Shown here piece by piece: positions 27,101 to 35,790 of a stretch of 64,000 bases of DNA. A program made the position numbers and the translations under genes. The notes beneath the pieces are model-generated. The model was given only the letters and a program-made list of their open reading frames with translations, was not told where the DNA came from and did no database searches. The DNA lies in NCBI GenBank assembly GCA_964571195.1, contig CAZNAD010000009.1, positions 1-64,000 of the forward strand, written 5' to 3'. Origin of the DNA: PALSA-1006 sp964571195. GTDB taxonomy: Bacteria; Pseudomonadota; Gammaproteobacteria; Burkholderiales; Gallionellaceae. Numbering within the stretch: the stretch's first letter is position 1; every line of letters starts with the position of its first letter.

Positions 27101-28890
27101 TTGCGCAACTTGGCGATATCGTCATTCGACAACACCGGCTGATGCGCTTCCAGAGTCAACGGCGGATTGGTTTCGTCGATACCCAGCAGATTCGGCTTGG
27201 GACCGATGAAGGTGGTCAGCGACATGACAATCTCTTCGCGGATCGGATCGATCGGCGGATTGGTCACCTGCGCGAACAATTGCTGGAAGTAGTTGTACAG
27301 CACCTTGTTCTTGTTCGACAGCACCGGCAAAGCGGCATCCGTACCCATCGAGCCGGTCGCTTCTTCTCCTGCCGCCGCCATTGGCGCGATCAGGAACTTC
27401 ACGTCTTCCTGCGTGTAACCGAAAGCCTGCTGAATATCCAACAGGCTTTCCTGTGACTGCAATTTGTCCTTCACTTCCGGCAAATCGGCCAGGAAATAAC
27501 GCGACTTTTCGATCCACTTGCGATACGGCTTGGCGGTGGCGAGCTGGGTCTTCAGTTCGGCATCGTCTACGATGCGCCCGGCCTGCATGTCGATCAGGAA
27601 CATCTTGCCCGGCTGCAAACGCCACTTCTTCACGATCTTGTTTTGCGGGATCGGCAGTACGCCCATTTCGGACGCCATCAGCACCACGTCGTCTTCAGTG
27701 ATGAGGTAACGCGCAGGACGCAGGCCGTTGCGATCCAGTGTCGCACCGATCATGCGACCGTCAGTGAAAGCCACGGCGGCGGGGCCGTCCCACGGCTCCA
27801 TCAGTGCGGCATGATATTCGTAGAAGGCACGGCGCTCTTCGTCCATCAACGGATTACCCGCCCAAGCCTCGGGAATCAGCAACATCATCGCGTGCGGCAG
27901 GGAATATCCACCTGCCACCAGCAATTCCAGTGCATTATCGAAACAAGCGGAATCGGACTGACCCTCGACGATGAGCGGCCACAGTTTTTCTAAATCCTCG
28001 CCGAGGAACTTGGACGACATTGCCGCATGACGAGCGGCCATCCAGTTCACGTTACCGCGCAGAGTGTTGATCTCGCCGTTATGCGCGATCATGCGGAACG
28101 GATGCGCCAGATCCCAGGTCGGGAAGGTATTGGTGGAAAAGCGCTGGTGTACCAGCGCCATCGCGCTGATCACGCGCGGGTCTTGCAGATCGAGGAAGTA
28201 TTTGCCGACCTGGTCGGCCAGCAGCATACCTTTGTAAACCACGGTACGCGAAGACAGTGAAGGGATGTAGAAGCCCTTGCCCAATCCTTTGTCCAGTGCG
28301 CGCACGGCATGTTCCACCGTCTTGCGGATGACAAACAACTTGCGCTCGAAACTATCCTGGTCCTTAGTCTTTTTGCCGCGCCCGATGAACACCTGGCGCA
28401 CTACCGGCTCGACCGCTTTGACACTTTCACCCAGACCGCTGCTGTCCACCGGCACATCGCGCCAACCGATCAGCTCTTGTCCTTCTGCCGCGATCTTTTT
28501 GGCGACTATTTTTTCGCATGCACCGCGAGCCGCTTCACCGCGCGGCAGGAAAATCATGCCAACACCGTATTCACCGGCCGGCGGCAACTGGATGTTGCCC
28601 CAGCCCATCTCGTCGCGCATGAACTTGTCCGGGATCTGGATCAGAATCCCCGCGCCGTCGCCCGCCAGAGGGTCGGCACCGACCGCGCCACGGTGGGTCA
28701 GGTTCTCGAGGATCTGCAAACCCTGACACACCATGTCATGGCTTTGTTTTCCCTTGATATGTGCCACAAAACCCACACCGCAGGCATCGCGCTCCTGGCG
28801 CGGATCATAAAGTCCCTGCTGTGGGGGCAACCCCGCCAACGGGGTTTCGAAGTTCTCTTGCAACGAAGAATCGCTCACGTTGTTCCTCAT
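24184..28890 (-). CDS. gltB: Glutamate synthase large (alpha) subunit
   Basis: About 1568 residues, within the usual 1480-1570 range. The class II amidotransferase starts at DACGVGFVAH, where the Cys becomes the N-terminal nucleophile after removal of a short leader. The central FMN domain carries IKMAQGAKPGEGGQLPG and the 3Fe-4S ligands CIMMRKCHLNTCPVGVATQ. The C-terminal beta-helix ends the protein. It makes glutamate from glutamine and 2-oxoglutarate with GltD. Start choice: the ATG at 28890 (MRNNVSD) gives the feature end. A GTG at 28878 with GAGGA 6 bases upstream is an equally good alternative, and the longer frame to 28920 lacks support. Confidence 0.95.
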   Translation of the reverse strand: MRNNVSDSSLQENFETPLAGLPPQQGLYDPRQERDACGVGFVAHIKGKQSHDMVCQGLQILENLTHRGAVGADPLAGDGAGILIQIPDKFMRDEMGWGNIQLPPAGEYGVGMIFLPRGEAARGACEKIVAKKIAAEGQELIGWRDVPVDSSGLGESVKAVEPVVRQVFIGRGKKTKDQDSFERKLFVIRKTVEHAVRALDKGLGKGFYIPSLSSRTVVYKGMLLADQVGKYFLDLQDPRVISAMALVHQRFSTNTFPTWDLAHPFRMIAHNGEINTLRGNVNWMAARHAAMSSKFLGEDLEKLWPLIVEGQSDSACFDNALELLVAGGYSLPHAMMLLIPEAWAGNPLMDEERRAFYEYHAALMEPWDGPAAVAFTDGRMIGATLDRNGLRPARYLITEDDVVLMASEMGVLPIPQNKIVKKWRLQPGKMFLIDMQAGRIVDDAELKTQLATAKPYRKWIEKSRYFLADLPEVKDKLQSQESLLDIQQAFGYTQEDVKFLIAPMAAAGEEATGSMGTDAALPVLSNKNKVLYNYFQQLFAQVTNPPIDPIREEIVMSLTTFIGPKPNLLGIDETNPPLTLEAHQPVLSNDDIAKLRNIHKATKGQFKALVLDITYPAKQGTKGCAAALKALRKAASQSVADGYNILILSDRNVTRERVAIPALLATSGVHHHLVRAGLRTSTGLVVDTGSARETHHIALLAGYGAEAVCPWLAFDTITSIADQLPGGIDAKEAKKRFIKGIDKGLLKVMSKMGISTYQSYCGAQIFEAIGLNAEFVAEYFTGTATQIEGIGLAEVAEEAARMHSAAFGADPVLADMLEAGGEYAVRARGEEHMWTADSIAKLQHATRSNNFNTYKEYAKLINEQANKLKTLRGLFEIRPLGAPVPLTEVEPAKEIVKRFATGAMSLGSISTEAHTTLAIAMNRIGGKSNTGEGGEDANRFRTLHAGEKLSEIIGKKRIEADLVMKDGDSLRSRIKQVASGRFGVTAEYLSSADQIQIKMAQGAKPGEGGQLPGGKVSEYIAKLRFSVPGVGLISPPPHHDIYSIEDLAQLIHDLKNSNPTASISVKLVSEIGVGTVAAGVSKAKADHIVVSGFDGGTGASPLSSIKHAGTPWELGLAEAQQTLVLNKLRGRIGLQVDGQLKTGRDVLIGALLGADEFGFATAPLVVEGCIMMRKCHLNTCPVGVATQDPALRKKFTGQPEHLVNYFFFVAEEVRELMAQMGIRKFDDLIGRSDLLDVKQGIAHWKSQGLDFSKVFYQPKVGAEVARRHTETQDHELIKALDNQLIAQAKEALDAKRVVNIEANISNVNRTVGTMLSHEVAKRYGQAGLPDGTINVKLYGTAGQSFAAFLAHGISFELNGEGNDYVGKGLCGGRVVVKPAADCKIVAEENIIVGNTVLYGATSGECYFRGVAGERFAVRNSGAVAVVEGVGDHGCEYMTGGMVVVLGSTGRNFAAGMSGGVAYVLDEDGTFPKRCNMSMVQLEPVPEEVAASEMGALDTHGRVHFNHLNKADEAALRGKIEKHLRYTGSARAKQILDNWATYLPKFVKVMPTEYRRALLEIAAQQKEAA

Positions 28891-29038
28891 CAAATCTGTA
28901 CGACAAACGCGACGGCACACGCCGCCGCCTCTAATTTCAAAAGCGAAAGGGCGTGAATGTTACCTTGTCTGGGAGCTATCAGCAATATCGAACCCGCAGC
29001 TGTTCCGTCCGGGTTCTACTGTGGTCTGGACGACAGGC

Positions 29039-30163
29039 TCAGTTCTCTTCCACCGCAAACAGGCGGCGATGCTCTCTGATGGCGTAACGGTCGGTCATGC
29101 CGGCGATGTAATCAGCCACCGAACGGGCATGTTCGGTCTCGGCGGCGTGCAGGAACTGCGGTGGCAACAGGCGGCGGTCTGACATGAATGCCTGGAACAG
29201 CTCGCTGACGATACGGTGGGCCTTGGCGCTCATTCTCATCACGCGGTAATGCCGGTAGAGATGGGTGCGCAAGAATGCCTTGAGTTCGCGGTTGAGCTCC
29301 AGCATCTGCGGACCAAAAGCCACCAGTGCCGGTGCTTTACGTACCGCGACCACATCGTGCAGGGTTTGTGCGCGGATATTGTCTTCGGTCTGGCGGATCA
29401 GGTCGCTGACCAGCGTGTTGATCATGCGCCGTATGGTCTCGTGGATCACGCGCCGCTCGGCCAGTGCCGGATAGGCCTTGCGCACCTCATCCAGATGCCC
29501 GGAGAACAAACGTACCGAAGCCAACTGCTCCAGCGTGATCAAGCCCGAACGCAGGCCGTCGTCCACATCGTGGTTGTTGTAGGCAATCTCGTCTGCCAGA
29601 TTGGCGATCTGCGCTTCCAGAGTCGGGCGCTGGTCGTTGCGAAAGCGCGCCCCCACCTCGCCCAGTTGTGCCGCATCCTCCAGCGAACAATGTTTGAGGA
29701 TGCCCTCCCGCGTTTCAAAGCAAAGGTTGAGACCGTCGAAATCGGCGTAACGTTCCTCCAGCACATCGACCACGCGCAACGATTGCAGATTGTGTTCGAA
29801 GCCGCCGTATTCTTTCATACAGGCATTCAGCGCATCCTGTCCGGCATGGCCAAACGGCGTATGGCCGAGATCGTGGGCCAGCGAGATCGCCTCGACGAGA
29901 TCCTCGTTCAAGGCCAGGCGGCGGGCGATCGAGCGACCGATCTGGGCGACTTCGATGCTGTGTGTCAGGCGGGTACGAAAGAGGTCGCCCTCGTGGTTCA
30001 CAAACACCTGCGTCTTGTATTCCAGTCGGCGAAATGCGCTGGAGTGGATGATGCGGTCACGATCGCGCTGAAATTCGCTCCTGCCCGGAGGTGCGTCCTC
30101 GCGCACCCTGCGCCCGCGAGAACCCTCCGGGGTGGCCGCGTATGGCGCGAGAGCACTAGACAC
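29039..30163 (-). CDS. dgt: Deoxyguanosinetriphosphate triphosphohydrolase-like protein (dGTPase)
   Basis: About 374 residues, an HD-domain dNTPase of the short, non-enterobacterial type. Key motifs are FQRDRDRIIHSSAFRRLEYK, LTHSIEVAQIGRS (first His), and LAHDLGHTPFGHAGQ with the HD pair; the second metal-binding aspartate region includes LADEIAYNNHDVDDGL. It hydrolyses dGTP or other dNTPs to the nucleoside and triphosphate. The GTG at 30163 is preferred, as TGGAG lies 7 bases upstream; another in-frame GTG is at 30184. Either start overlaps the end of the fused aroKB gene. Confidence 0.9.
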   Translation of the reverse strand: MSSALAPYAATPEGSRGRRVREDAPPGRSEFQRDRDRIIHSSAFRRLEYKTQVFVNHEGDLFRTRLTHSIEVAQIGRSIARRLALNEDLVEAISLAHDLGHTPFGHAGQDALNACMKEYGGFEHNLQSLRVVDVLEERYADFDGLNLCFETREGILKHCSLEDAAQLGEVGARFRNDQRPTLEAQIANLADEIAYNNHDVDDGLRSGLITLEQLASVRLFSGHLDEVRKAYPALAERRVIHETIRRMINTLVSDLIRQTEDNIRAQTLHDVVAVRKAPALVAFGPQMLELNRELKAFLRTHLYRHYRVMRMSAKAHRIVSELFQAFMSDRRLLPPQFLHAAETEHARSVADYIAGMTDRYAIREHRRLFAVEEN

Positions 30164-31808
30164 TGCAAGACTCCAGAGTTTCACGCAGCAAGGTTACCGC
30201 CACATCGCCGGTGATGACCGCCTCGCCCAGATTCTTCAACAACACGAAGCGGATCTTTCCGTCGGCGACCTTTTTATCCAAACCCATCAATTCCAGATAC
30301 CGCTCCACCGCCATCTGCGGTCCCTTGACCGGCAGGCCCGCGCGCACGAACAGGTTCTTGATGCGCTCGACATCCTGTTCGCCAAGCCAGCCCAGCCGTT
30401 GCGACAGGTCGGCGGCCATCACCGTCCCCGCCGCGACCGCTTCTCCGTGCAACCAGACACCGTAACCCATGGCATTTTCGATGGCATGACCGAAGGTATG
30501 CCCGAGATTCAGCAAGGCGCGTTCGCCGCTTTCCCGCTCGTCCACGCCGACGACTTCTGCCTTGTTGCGGCAGCTGCGGACGATGGCATATTGCAGCGCC
30601 TCCGCATCGCGCTGCAGCAGCTTATCGATGTTCTGCTCCAGCCATTCCAAAAAGGGCACGTCACGGATCAGGCCGTATTTGATGACCTCCGCGATCCCCG
30701 CCCGCAATTCCTTGTCCGGCAAGGTATCCAGCGTAGCGACATCGGCGATCACCACCTGCGGCTGGTAGAACGCACCGATCATATTCTTGCCCAAAGGGTG
30801 GTTGATCCCGGTCTTGCCGCCCACCGACGAATCCACCTGCGACAGCAGAGTGGTGGGGATCTGGATGAACGGGACGCCGCGCAGATAGGTCGCCGCCGCA
30901 TAGCCGGTCATATCGCCGATGACGCCGCCACCGAGTGCGATCAGCGGCGTGTTGCGCTCGCACCGGCTGGAAAGCAGCGCGTCATAGATGGTATTCAGCG
31001 ATGCGGCGTTCTTGTGTTGTTCGCCATCCGGCAGGATGATGGACTCGACTTGGATACCGCCGCCGTCCAATATATCCGTCAGCATCTTCAGGTACAACGG
31101 TGCGACCGTGGTATTGCTCACGACCGCCGCGCGTTTGTGCGGAATATGTTTGAGCAACAACTCGGGCTGGTTCATCAGGTCTTGGCCGATGTGGATCTGA
31201 TAACTCCGCTCGGCCAGCCCCACATCCAATGTCTGCATGGTTTGTTTCGCTGGTAAGGATTGTTCTGGATTGCGTATCTTCTTGATGAGGCGCGCGATCA
31301 GCACCTGTACACTCTGCCTGCCGGTGTGGATCACATGGTCGGCAACGGCGGCATAGATCGGATCGCGCTGGTCAAATAGTTCCTGCAGTTTTGCGCGTGG
31401 ATTGGCCGTCTGCAACAGGGGGCGGTTATGGTCGTGGCGGGTGCGTTGCCAGAGGTCATGCACACCGCTCTTCAAATAGATCACCAGTCCATTCTGGCGC
31501 AGCACTTCGCGATTATCGGCTCTCAGCACTGCTCCGCCACCCGTCGCCAGCACGATGTTATCGAGCCGGGCCAGATCCTGCAGGACTGCACTCTCGCGCT
31601 GGCGGAAACCTTCTTCACCTTCCACATCGAAGATGTGCGATATCTTGACGCCCGTGCGTTTCTGTATTTCCTCGTCACTGTCGACGAAGGTCTTGCCCAG
31701 TTGCTTGGCCAACATGCGGCCCACCGTGGTCTTTCCGGCTCCCATCATCCCCACTAAAACGATGTTCCCGGACGCGCGTTTCGCCTCTGCTGTGTTAACC
31801 GTTGTCAT
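30156..31808 (-). CDS. aroKB: Fused shikimate kinase / 3-dehydroquinate synthase
   Basis: One open frame of 550 codons encodes two enzymes of the shikimate pathway. Residues 15-175 are shikimate kinase: VGMMGAGKTTVGRMLA (P-loop), DSDEEIQKRTG, and ATGGGAVLR. Residues 191-550 are 3-dehydroquinate synthase: ALGGGVIGDMTGYAAATYLR, PTTLLSQVDSSVGGKTGINH, and the zinc-ligand region NLGHTFGHAIE with LHGEAVAAG. In most betaproteobacteria aroK and aroB are adjacent but separate genes. Here the usual aroB start, Met191 at 31238, is read through from a linker of about 15 residues and has no ribosome site. A true fusion is likely; a sequencing error removing a stop is the alternative. Confidence 0.92.
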   Translation of the reverse strand: MTTVNTAEAKRASGNIVLVGMMGAGKTTVGRMLAKQLGKTFVDSDEEIQKRTGVKISHIFDVEGEEGFRQRESAVLQDLARLDNIVLATGGGAVLRADNREVLRQNGLVIYLKSGVHDLWQRTRHDHNRPLLQTANPRAKLQELFDQRDPIYAAVADHVIHTGRQSVQVLIARLIKKIRNPEQSLPAKQTMQTLDVGLAERSYQIHIGQDLMNQPELLLKHIPHKRAAVVSNTTVAPLYLKMLTDILDGGGIQVESIILPDGEQHKNAASLNTIYDALLSSRCERNTPLIALGGGVIGDMTGYAAATYLRGVPFIQIPTTLLSQVDSSVGGKTGINHPLGKNMIGAFYQPQVVIADVATLDTLPDKELRAGIAEVIKYGLIRDVPFLEWLEQNIDKLLQRDAEALQYAIVRSCRNKAEVVGVDERESGERALLNLGHTFGHAIENAMGYGVWLHGEAVAAGTVMAADLSQRLGWLGEQDVERIKNLFVRAGLPVKGPQMAVERYLELMGLDKKVADGKIRFVLLKNLGEAVITGDVAVTLLRETLESCSV

Positions 31809-31852
31809 GACTGGGATTGTATCGGAAATGCGCCAAATTCATCAGCCCAAGA

Positions 31853-31880
31853 ACAAAAGCCCGGTCGCCCGGGCTTTTGT
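31853..31880 (-). terminator. Terminator of the pilMNOPQ operon
   Basis: A perfect 12-bp stem ACAAAAGCCCGG / CCGGGCTTTTGT with a 4-base loop, 16 bases after the pilQ stop. Read leftward it ends in CTTTTGTTCTT, giving a U-rich tail. It separates pilQ from aroKB. Confidence 0.85.
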
Positions 31881-31896
31881 CTGTTTCGCGAATCGC

Positions 31897-34032
31897 CTAA
31901 TTCACGTTCAGGCTGTCTTTCAAGATCTTCGGCGTGATGAAAATCAACAATTCTTTCTTGATGTCCGAATTGACCTTGTTCTTGAACAGCCAGCCCAGCA
32001 GCGGGATGTCGCCCAGCAACGGCACTTTGTTGGTCGAGTCCTGGGTGTCCTGGGTATAGACCCCGCCAATCACCACCGTACCGCCGTTTTCCACCAGCAC
32101 CGTCGTAGTGACCTGTTTGTTGTTGATGCTCGGAATACCGCCGTAGAGTGTACCCACCGTATCCTGTTTCACATCCAGCGTCATCGTCACTTTGTCGTCC
32201 GGCGTGATCTTGGGTGTCACCGTCAAAGACAACACTGCCGCTTTGAACGCGGTCGAGGCCGGGTTGGTTCCGGTCGAAGCGATCGTGTAGGGAATCTCGA
32301 CCCCGGACTTGATCGTTGCCGGTGTCGAATCTCCGGTCATGATGCGCGGGCTGGCGATCGATTTGATCGTTTCATCCAGTTCGGAAGCTGCCAGTTCCAG
32401 TGTCAGGGTCTTGGTCGCCGATTGATCGAACAATGACAGCGACAACGAGCCTGCCGCCGACGGAAATCCGGTCAGCGCCGCTTGCGACACGCTGTTTACC
32501 TGCATGGTATTACCGCCACCGATGGATGTAGTTCCCGATTCGGAATAACCCAAGCGACCGCCCAGTTTCATGTTGTAGGATCGCGTCGCTTCAACAAATC
32601 TGGCTTCGATCAACACCTGGCGCACCGGCACGTCCAGCTTCTTGATGATCTCGCGGATCTGCGTCAGACGGGAAAGTCGTGCCGTGATATACAGGGTGTT
32701 GGTACGTGTATCGACCGCTATGTCTTCGTCTTTATTCGTGCCACCGCTGGCCTTGCTGGCCTCGGCCCCGCCCGTGGCAGCAGCACCTTCGCTGCTGGCT
32801 TCTCCGCTGCCGCTCGTGGCCGGTTTCTGGTATCCCGCCAGCACCGCTTTCACATCTTCCACCTTGGCATAGTTCAGCGGAAACGCCTCTGTCTGGGTTG
32901 GCTCCAGCAGACTGATGACGCGCTGGTTGGTCAGCGCATCCTTCTGCCGCGCAGCGATTTCGTCACGCGGGGCAACCATGATGACGTTGCCCTCTTTTTG
33001 TTGCAGCAGACCGCGCGTATCGAGGATGATCTGCAATGCCTGATCCCACGGTACATCTTTCAGACGCAGCGTCAGGTTGCCGCTGACTGTGTCGCTGATC
33101 ACCATGTTCAGGTCGGTGAAATCGGCGATCACATTCAACGCCTCACGTGTCGAGATGTTCTGGAAGTTCAGACTCAGCTTGTCGCCAGCGTAGGCCGAAC
33201 CGCTGCCCTTGACCAGCTTGCTGGTATCTTCCACCACCGTCTTGACCTCGATGATGAACTTGTTGTCGGTCTGGTAAGCGGCGTATTCCCACGCGCCTTT
33301 CGGCTCGATGACCATGCGAGTGCTCTCGCCTTGCACAAAGGTGTCGACCATCTGCACCGGCGTGCCGAAATCGATCACATCCAGTTTGCGTTGCAAGTTC
33401 CTGGGCAGGTTGGTTTTGGCAAAATCGACCACCAGCGTTTTGCCCTGCTGCTTGATATCAATGCCGACATTGGCATCCGACAGGTCGATCTGGACACGCC
33501 CTTCACCGTTCTTGCCGCGTTTGAAATCAACATCGCGCAGGCTGTGCACCTGGGCACCGGCTTTCGCCTCGGCGAAACGTGCCGTGGTCACCGGTTCGAC
33601 ACCGCCCGTTACTACCTTGCCCTGCAGGGTGATAAACAAGTCGTTGCCTTCGATCCGGGTGTCATAGTTCAACATCTGGTTGAGGTTCACCACCAATCGT
33701 GTGCGGTTCCCAGCCTGCACGACATTAACACTGCGCAGCTCTCCGTCGCCAAAGTCCTGAGCCGATTTGCCCAGCCCGTTGGCGGTATTGGGAAAATCGA
33801 AAGCGATACGCGGCGGTGTGTTGATGGTAAAAGCGGCCGGCGGGTTGAGCAGCGGGCTCTTCAGTCCTACTTTGAGAATCAGCTTGCCACCTTCTGCCGA
33901 TAGCGAGTTGAGCGACAGGATGCTGTTCGCATCACCTCCGGCAACCTCTGCATTCGCCCCGGCAGCCCAGACGGAGAGTGCCACGACGGCAAAACGGAGG
34001 ATGCTGCGGACTGGGTCAATAAACTGTCTCAT
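31897..34032 (-). CDS. pilQ: Type IV pilus secretin PilQ
   Basis: A 711-residue outer membrane secretin with a signal peptide ending near VWAAGANA. An AMIN domain region (about residues 35-250, two copies likely) is followed by the STN and N1 domains (VSGNLTLRLKDVPWDQALQI) and a low-complexity Ser/Gly/Ala linker (about 410-435). The secretin core has VLIEARFVEATRSYNMKLG and the C-terminal signature VPLLGDIPLLGWLF with KKELLIFITPKIL. AGGAG lies 7 bases before the ATG at 34032; an in-frame GTG at 34050 overlaps the pilP stop. It forms the pore for pilus extrusion. Confidence 0.95.
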   Translation of the reverse strand: MRQFIDPVRSILRFAVVALSVWAAGANAEVAGGDANSILSLNSLSAEGGKLILKVGLKSPLLNPPAAFTINTPPRIAFDFPNTANGLGKSAQDFGDGELRSVNVVQAGNRTRLVVNLNQMLNYDTRIEGNDLFITLQGKVVTGGVEPVTTARFAEAKAGAQVHSLRDVDFKRGKNGEGRVQIDLSDANVGIDIKQQGKTLVVDFAKTNLPRNLQRKLDVIDFGTPVQMVDTFVQGESTRMVIEPKGAWEYAAYQTDNKFIIEVKTVVEDTSKLVKGSGSAYAGDKLSLNFQNISTREALNVIADFTDLNMVISDTVSGNLTLRLKDVPWDQALQIILDTRGLLQQKEGNVIMVAPRDEIAARQKDALTNQRVISLLEPTQTEAFPLNYAKVEDVKAVLAGYQKPATSGSGEASSEGAAATGGAEASKASGGTNKDEDIAVDTRTNTLYITARLSRLTQIREIIKKLDVPVRQVLIEARFVEATRSYNMKLGGRLGYSESGTTSIGGGNTMQVNSVSQAALTGFPSAAGSLSLSLFDQSATKTLTLELAASELDETIKSIASPRIMTGDSTPATIKSGVEIPYTIASTGTNPASTAFKAAVLSLTVTPKITPDDKVTMTLDVKQDTVGTLYGGIPSINNKQVTTTVLVENGGTVVIGGVYTQDTQDSTNKVPLLGDIPLLGWLFKNKVNSDIKKELLIFITPKILKDSLNVN

Positions 34033-34046
34033 AAATTTACTCCTGA

Positions 34047-34559
34047 TCACTCAACCAACTGCAGACTGCTTTCGCGCTCCGACCAATCGCCAGCACTGTC
34101 CTGCACCATTTCTTTTATCTTCAATTCGGTATCGGATACCGAAAGGATCTGCCCAAAGTTGAGCCCCACATAATTGCCCGCCTTGACACGATGCAGCTTG
34201 CCATCCGAAGAGCGGATGACCGCATAACCGACACGTGCCTGTTGCAGATAACCGACCATACGCAAACTTTCCAGCGGATATTCTTCCAGCTCTTCTTTCG
34301 GACGCTCGAGATCGGGCTGGTTGATACCGGCATGACCCGAGCTTTTCAGATCCACTTTGCGCGGCTTGAACGGGTCTTGTATCCCGGTATTGTTGTCGTA
34401 ACTGAAAGGTTCGTACGGTTTGATCTCTGGCGGCGGCTCCACTTTGCCACGCATGTCGGCACCCGCGTTTTTCACAAAATCGCGCAGATCCTGAAACTCT
34501 TCACCGCCGCACCCCGCGAGCAACAGCGCCGCGAGCATCATCAGATAGGTCGCCCTCAT
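34047..34559 (-). CDS. pilP: Type IV pilus assembly lipoprotein PilP
   Basis: A 170-residue lipoprotein. The signal peptide ends in a lipobox, LLLAGC, with the acylated Cys at residue 17. Family features are DPFKPRK, PLESLRMVGYLQQARVGYAVI and VGLNFGQILSV, the PilP beta domain that contacts PilQ. It links the PilMNO inner membrane complex to the secretin. It overlaps pilO by 4 bases and ends 14 bases before the pilQ start. Confidence 0.93.
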   Translation of the reverse strand: MRATYLMMLAALLLAGCGGEEFQDLRDFVKNAGADMRGKVEPPPEIKPYEPFSYDNNTGIQDPFKPRKVDLKSSGHAGINQPDLERPKEELEEYPLESLRMVGYLQQARVGYAVIRSSDGKLHRVKAGNYVGLNFGQILSVSDTELKIKEMVQDSAGDWSERESSLQLVE

Positions 34560-35194
34560 TTTTTGGCTCCCGCAGGTTTTGCCGCGCTCTTCTTCTGCGC
34601 CGCCAACTCTTCTTCGTCCAGATAACGATAGGTCTTGGCGATTGCATCCATACTCAACCCGCCACCACCAGAGGTCGGGCCGATGCTGATCTCGTTCAGC
34701 GTAACGATACGCGGCAATTGCGAGATGTCGCTGCTGAAGCGCCCCAAATCATCATAGTTTCCCGTCACCCGGATCGAGATCGGCTGCTCGGTGAACACTC
34801 CGGTGGCGACTTCCGCGCCGGGGCGGAACAGGTCGAATTGCAGACCGCGACCCAAACCGGCCTGGTTGATGTCGGTCAACAGCGCATCCATCTCCGACTT
34901 GTTCGGCAGCTGTTTGAGCAATGCGCCGAACGATTGTTGCGTCTCGATCAGTTGTTTCTTGATGATGTCGAGATTGATCGCTTCTTTTTTCTTGGCCAGG
35001 AAGGTGTTCTTCAACTGCTCCTCTTCCTGCTCAATGACCGTCAAACTCTCCCATTGTCCCTGCCAGTCAACCAGCGCGCCGATCACCACCACACCGACGA
35101 ACATCGCCAGAAACGCCCCGATCTTGATCGGCAACGGCCAGCTGCCCGGCACCTTGGGATCGACACTTTTTAATTCTTCCAACAGATTCTTCAT
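34556..35194 (-). CDS. pilO: Type IV pilus inner membrane protein PilO
   Basis: A 212-residue protein with one membrane segment (about residues 26-45, KIGAFLAMFVGVVVIGALVD) and a long coiled coil at about 55-105. The C-terminal ferredoxin-like domain includes LFRPGAEVATGVFTEQPISI, as in other PilO proteins. It forms the periplasmic heterodimer with PilN that aligns the pilus motor with the secretin. The length is typical. It is 8 bases from pilN and overlaps pilP by 4 bases. Confidence 0.93.
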   Translation of the reverse strand: MKNLLEELKSVDPKVPGSWPLPIKIGAFLAMFVGVVVIGALVDWQGQWESLTVIEQEEEQLKNTFLAKKKEAINLDIIKKQLIETQQSFGALLKQLPNKSEMDALLTDINQAGLGRGLQFDLFRPGAEVATGVFTEQPISIRVTGNYDDLGRFSSDISQLPRIVTLNEISIGPTSGGGGLSMDAIAKTYRYLDEEELAAQKKSAAKPAGAKK

Positions 35195-35202
35195 GGCTTG
35201 CT

Positions 35203-35790
35203 TTAACCTTTCGTGCCGGCCGGTTTAGTCGGCGCACTTGCCGCCGCTTCCTGCTTGGTCAAGTTAAAGTTCAGAGAGAATTCACTCAACCGCGCCCCGG
35301 CAGAGGTGGACGCATGGATTTCTACCAGCGTCGGGGAATCCAGCCACGGCGAGTCTTCAATCGAACGCATCAATGTCGAGACCCGCGCATTCGACTGTGC
35401 ATGACCGACCAGACTGATCTTGTTCCCGGTCTGTTTCAGGCTGCGCAGATACACTCCATCCGGCAATATGCGCAACATCTGATCCAGCAGATGCACCACG
35501 CTCGAACGGGTGCTTTGCAGATCCTCGACCACCGTCTTGCGCGCCAGCAGCGACTGGGTCTGCTCGCGCAATTTCTTGATCTCGGCGATCTGTTTGTCCA
35601 GCACCACGATCTCTTGCTTCAGGTATTCGTTGCGACGCTCCTGATAGGAGATCTGCGAACTGATCAGCATATGCACGAAGCCGACCACCATCACGCCCAA
35701 GACCAGCGAAATACCGCTGAAAACGGTGAACTGCACCTGCCGCGCACGGCGCTTCTCGGCGCGGTGGGGAAGTAGATTGACACGTATCAT
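35203..35790 (-). CDS. pilN: Type IV pilus inner membrane protein PilN
   Basis: A 195-residue protein with the short cytoplasmic N-terminus IRVNLLPHRAEKRRARQ, which contains the NLLP motif that docks into PilM. A membrane segment (about residues 22-46) and a coiled coil follow, then a ferredoxin-like domain. The overlap of 4 bases with pilM supports co-translation. Some low-complexity sequence rich in Ala and Pro ends the protein. Confidence 0.93.
   Translation of the reverse strand: MIRVNLLPHRAEKRRARQVQFTVFSGISLVLGVMVVGFVHMLISSQISYQERRNEYLKQEIVVLDKQIAEIKKLREQTQSLLARKTVVEDLQSTRSSVVHLLDQMLRILPDGVYLRSLKQTGNKISLVGHAQSNARVSTLMRSIEDSPWLDSPTLVEIHASTSAGARLSEFSLNFNLTKQEAAASAPTKPAGTKG

Noticed and set aside
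31238..31808. Separate aroK and aroB genes
   Set aside because: There is no stop codon between the kinase and synthase parts and no ribosome site before Met191, so one fused gene is annotated. A sequencing error remains possible.
32482..33903. A long rightward open frame opposite pilQ
   Set aside because: It is the antisense of pilQ and appears because of the high-GC codon pattern. It has no family motif, and pilQ on the other strand matches its family throughout.
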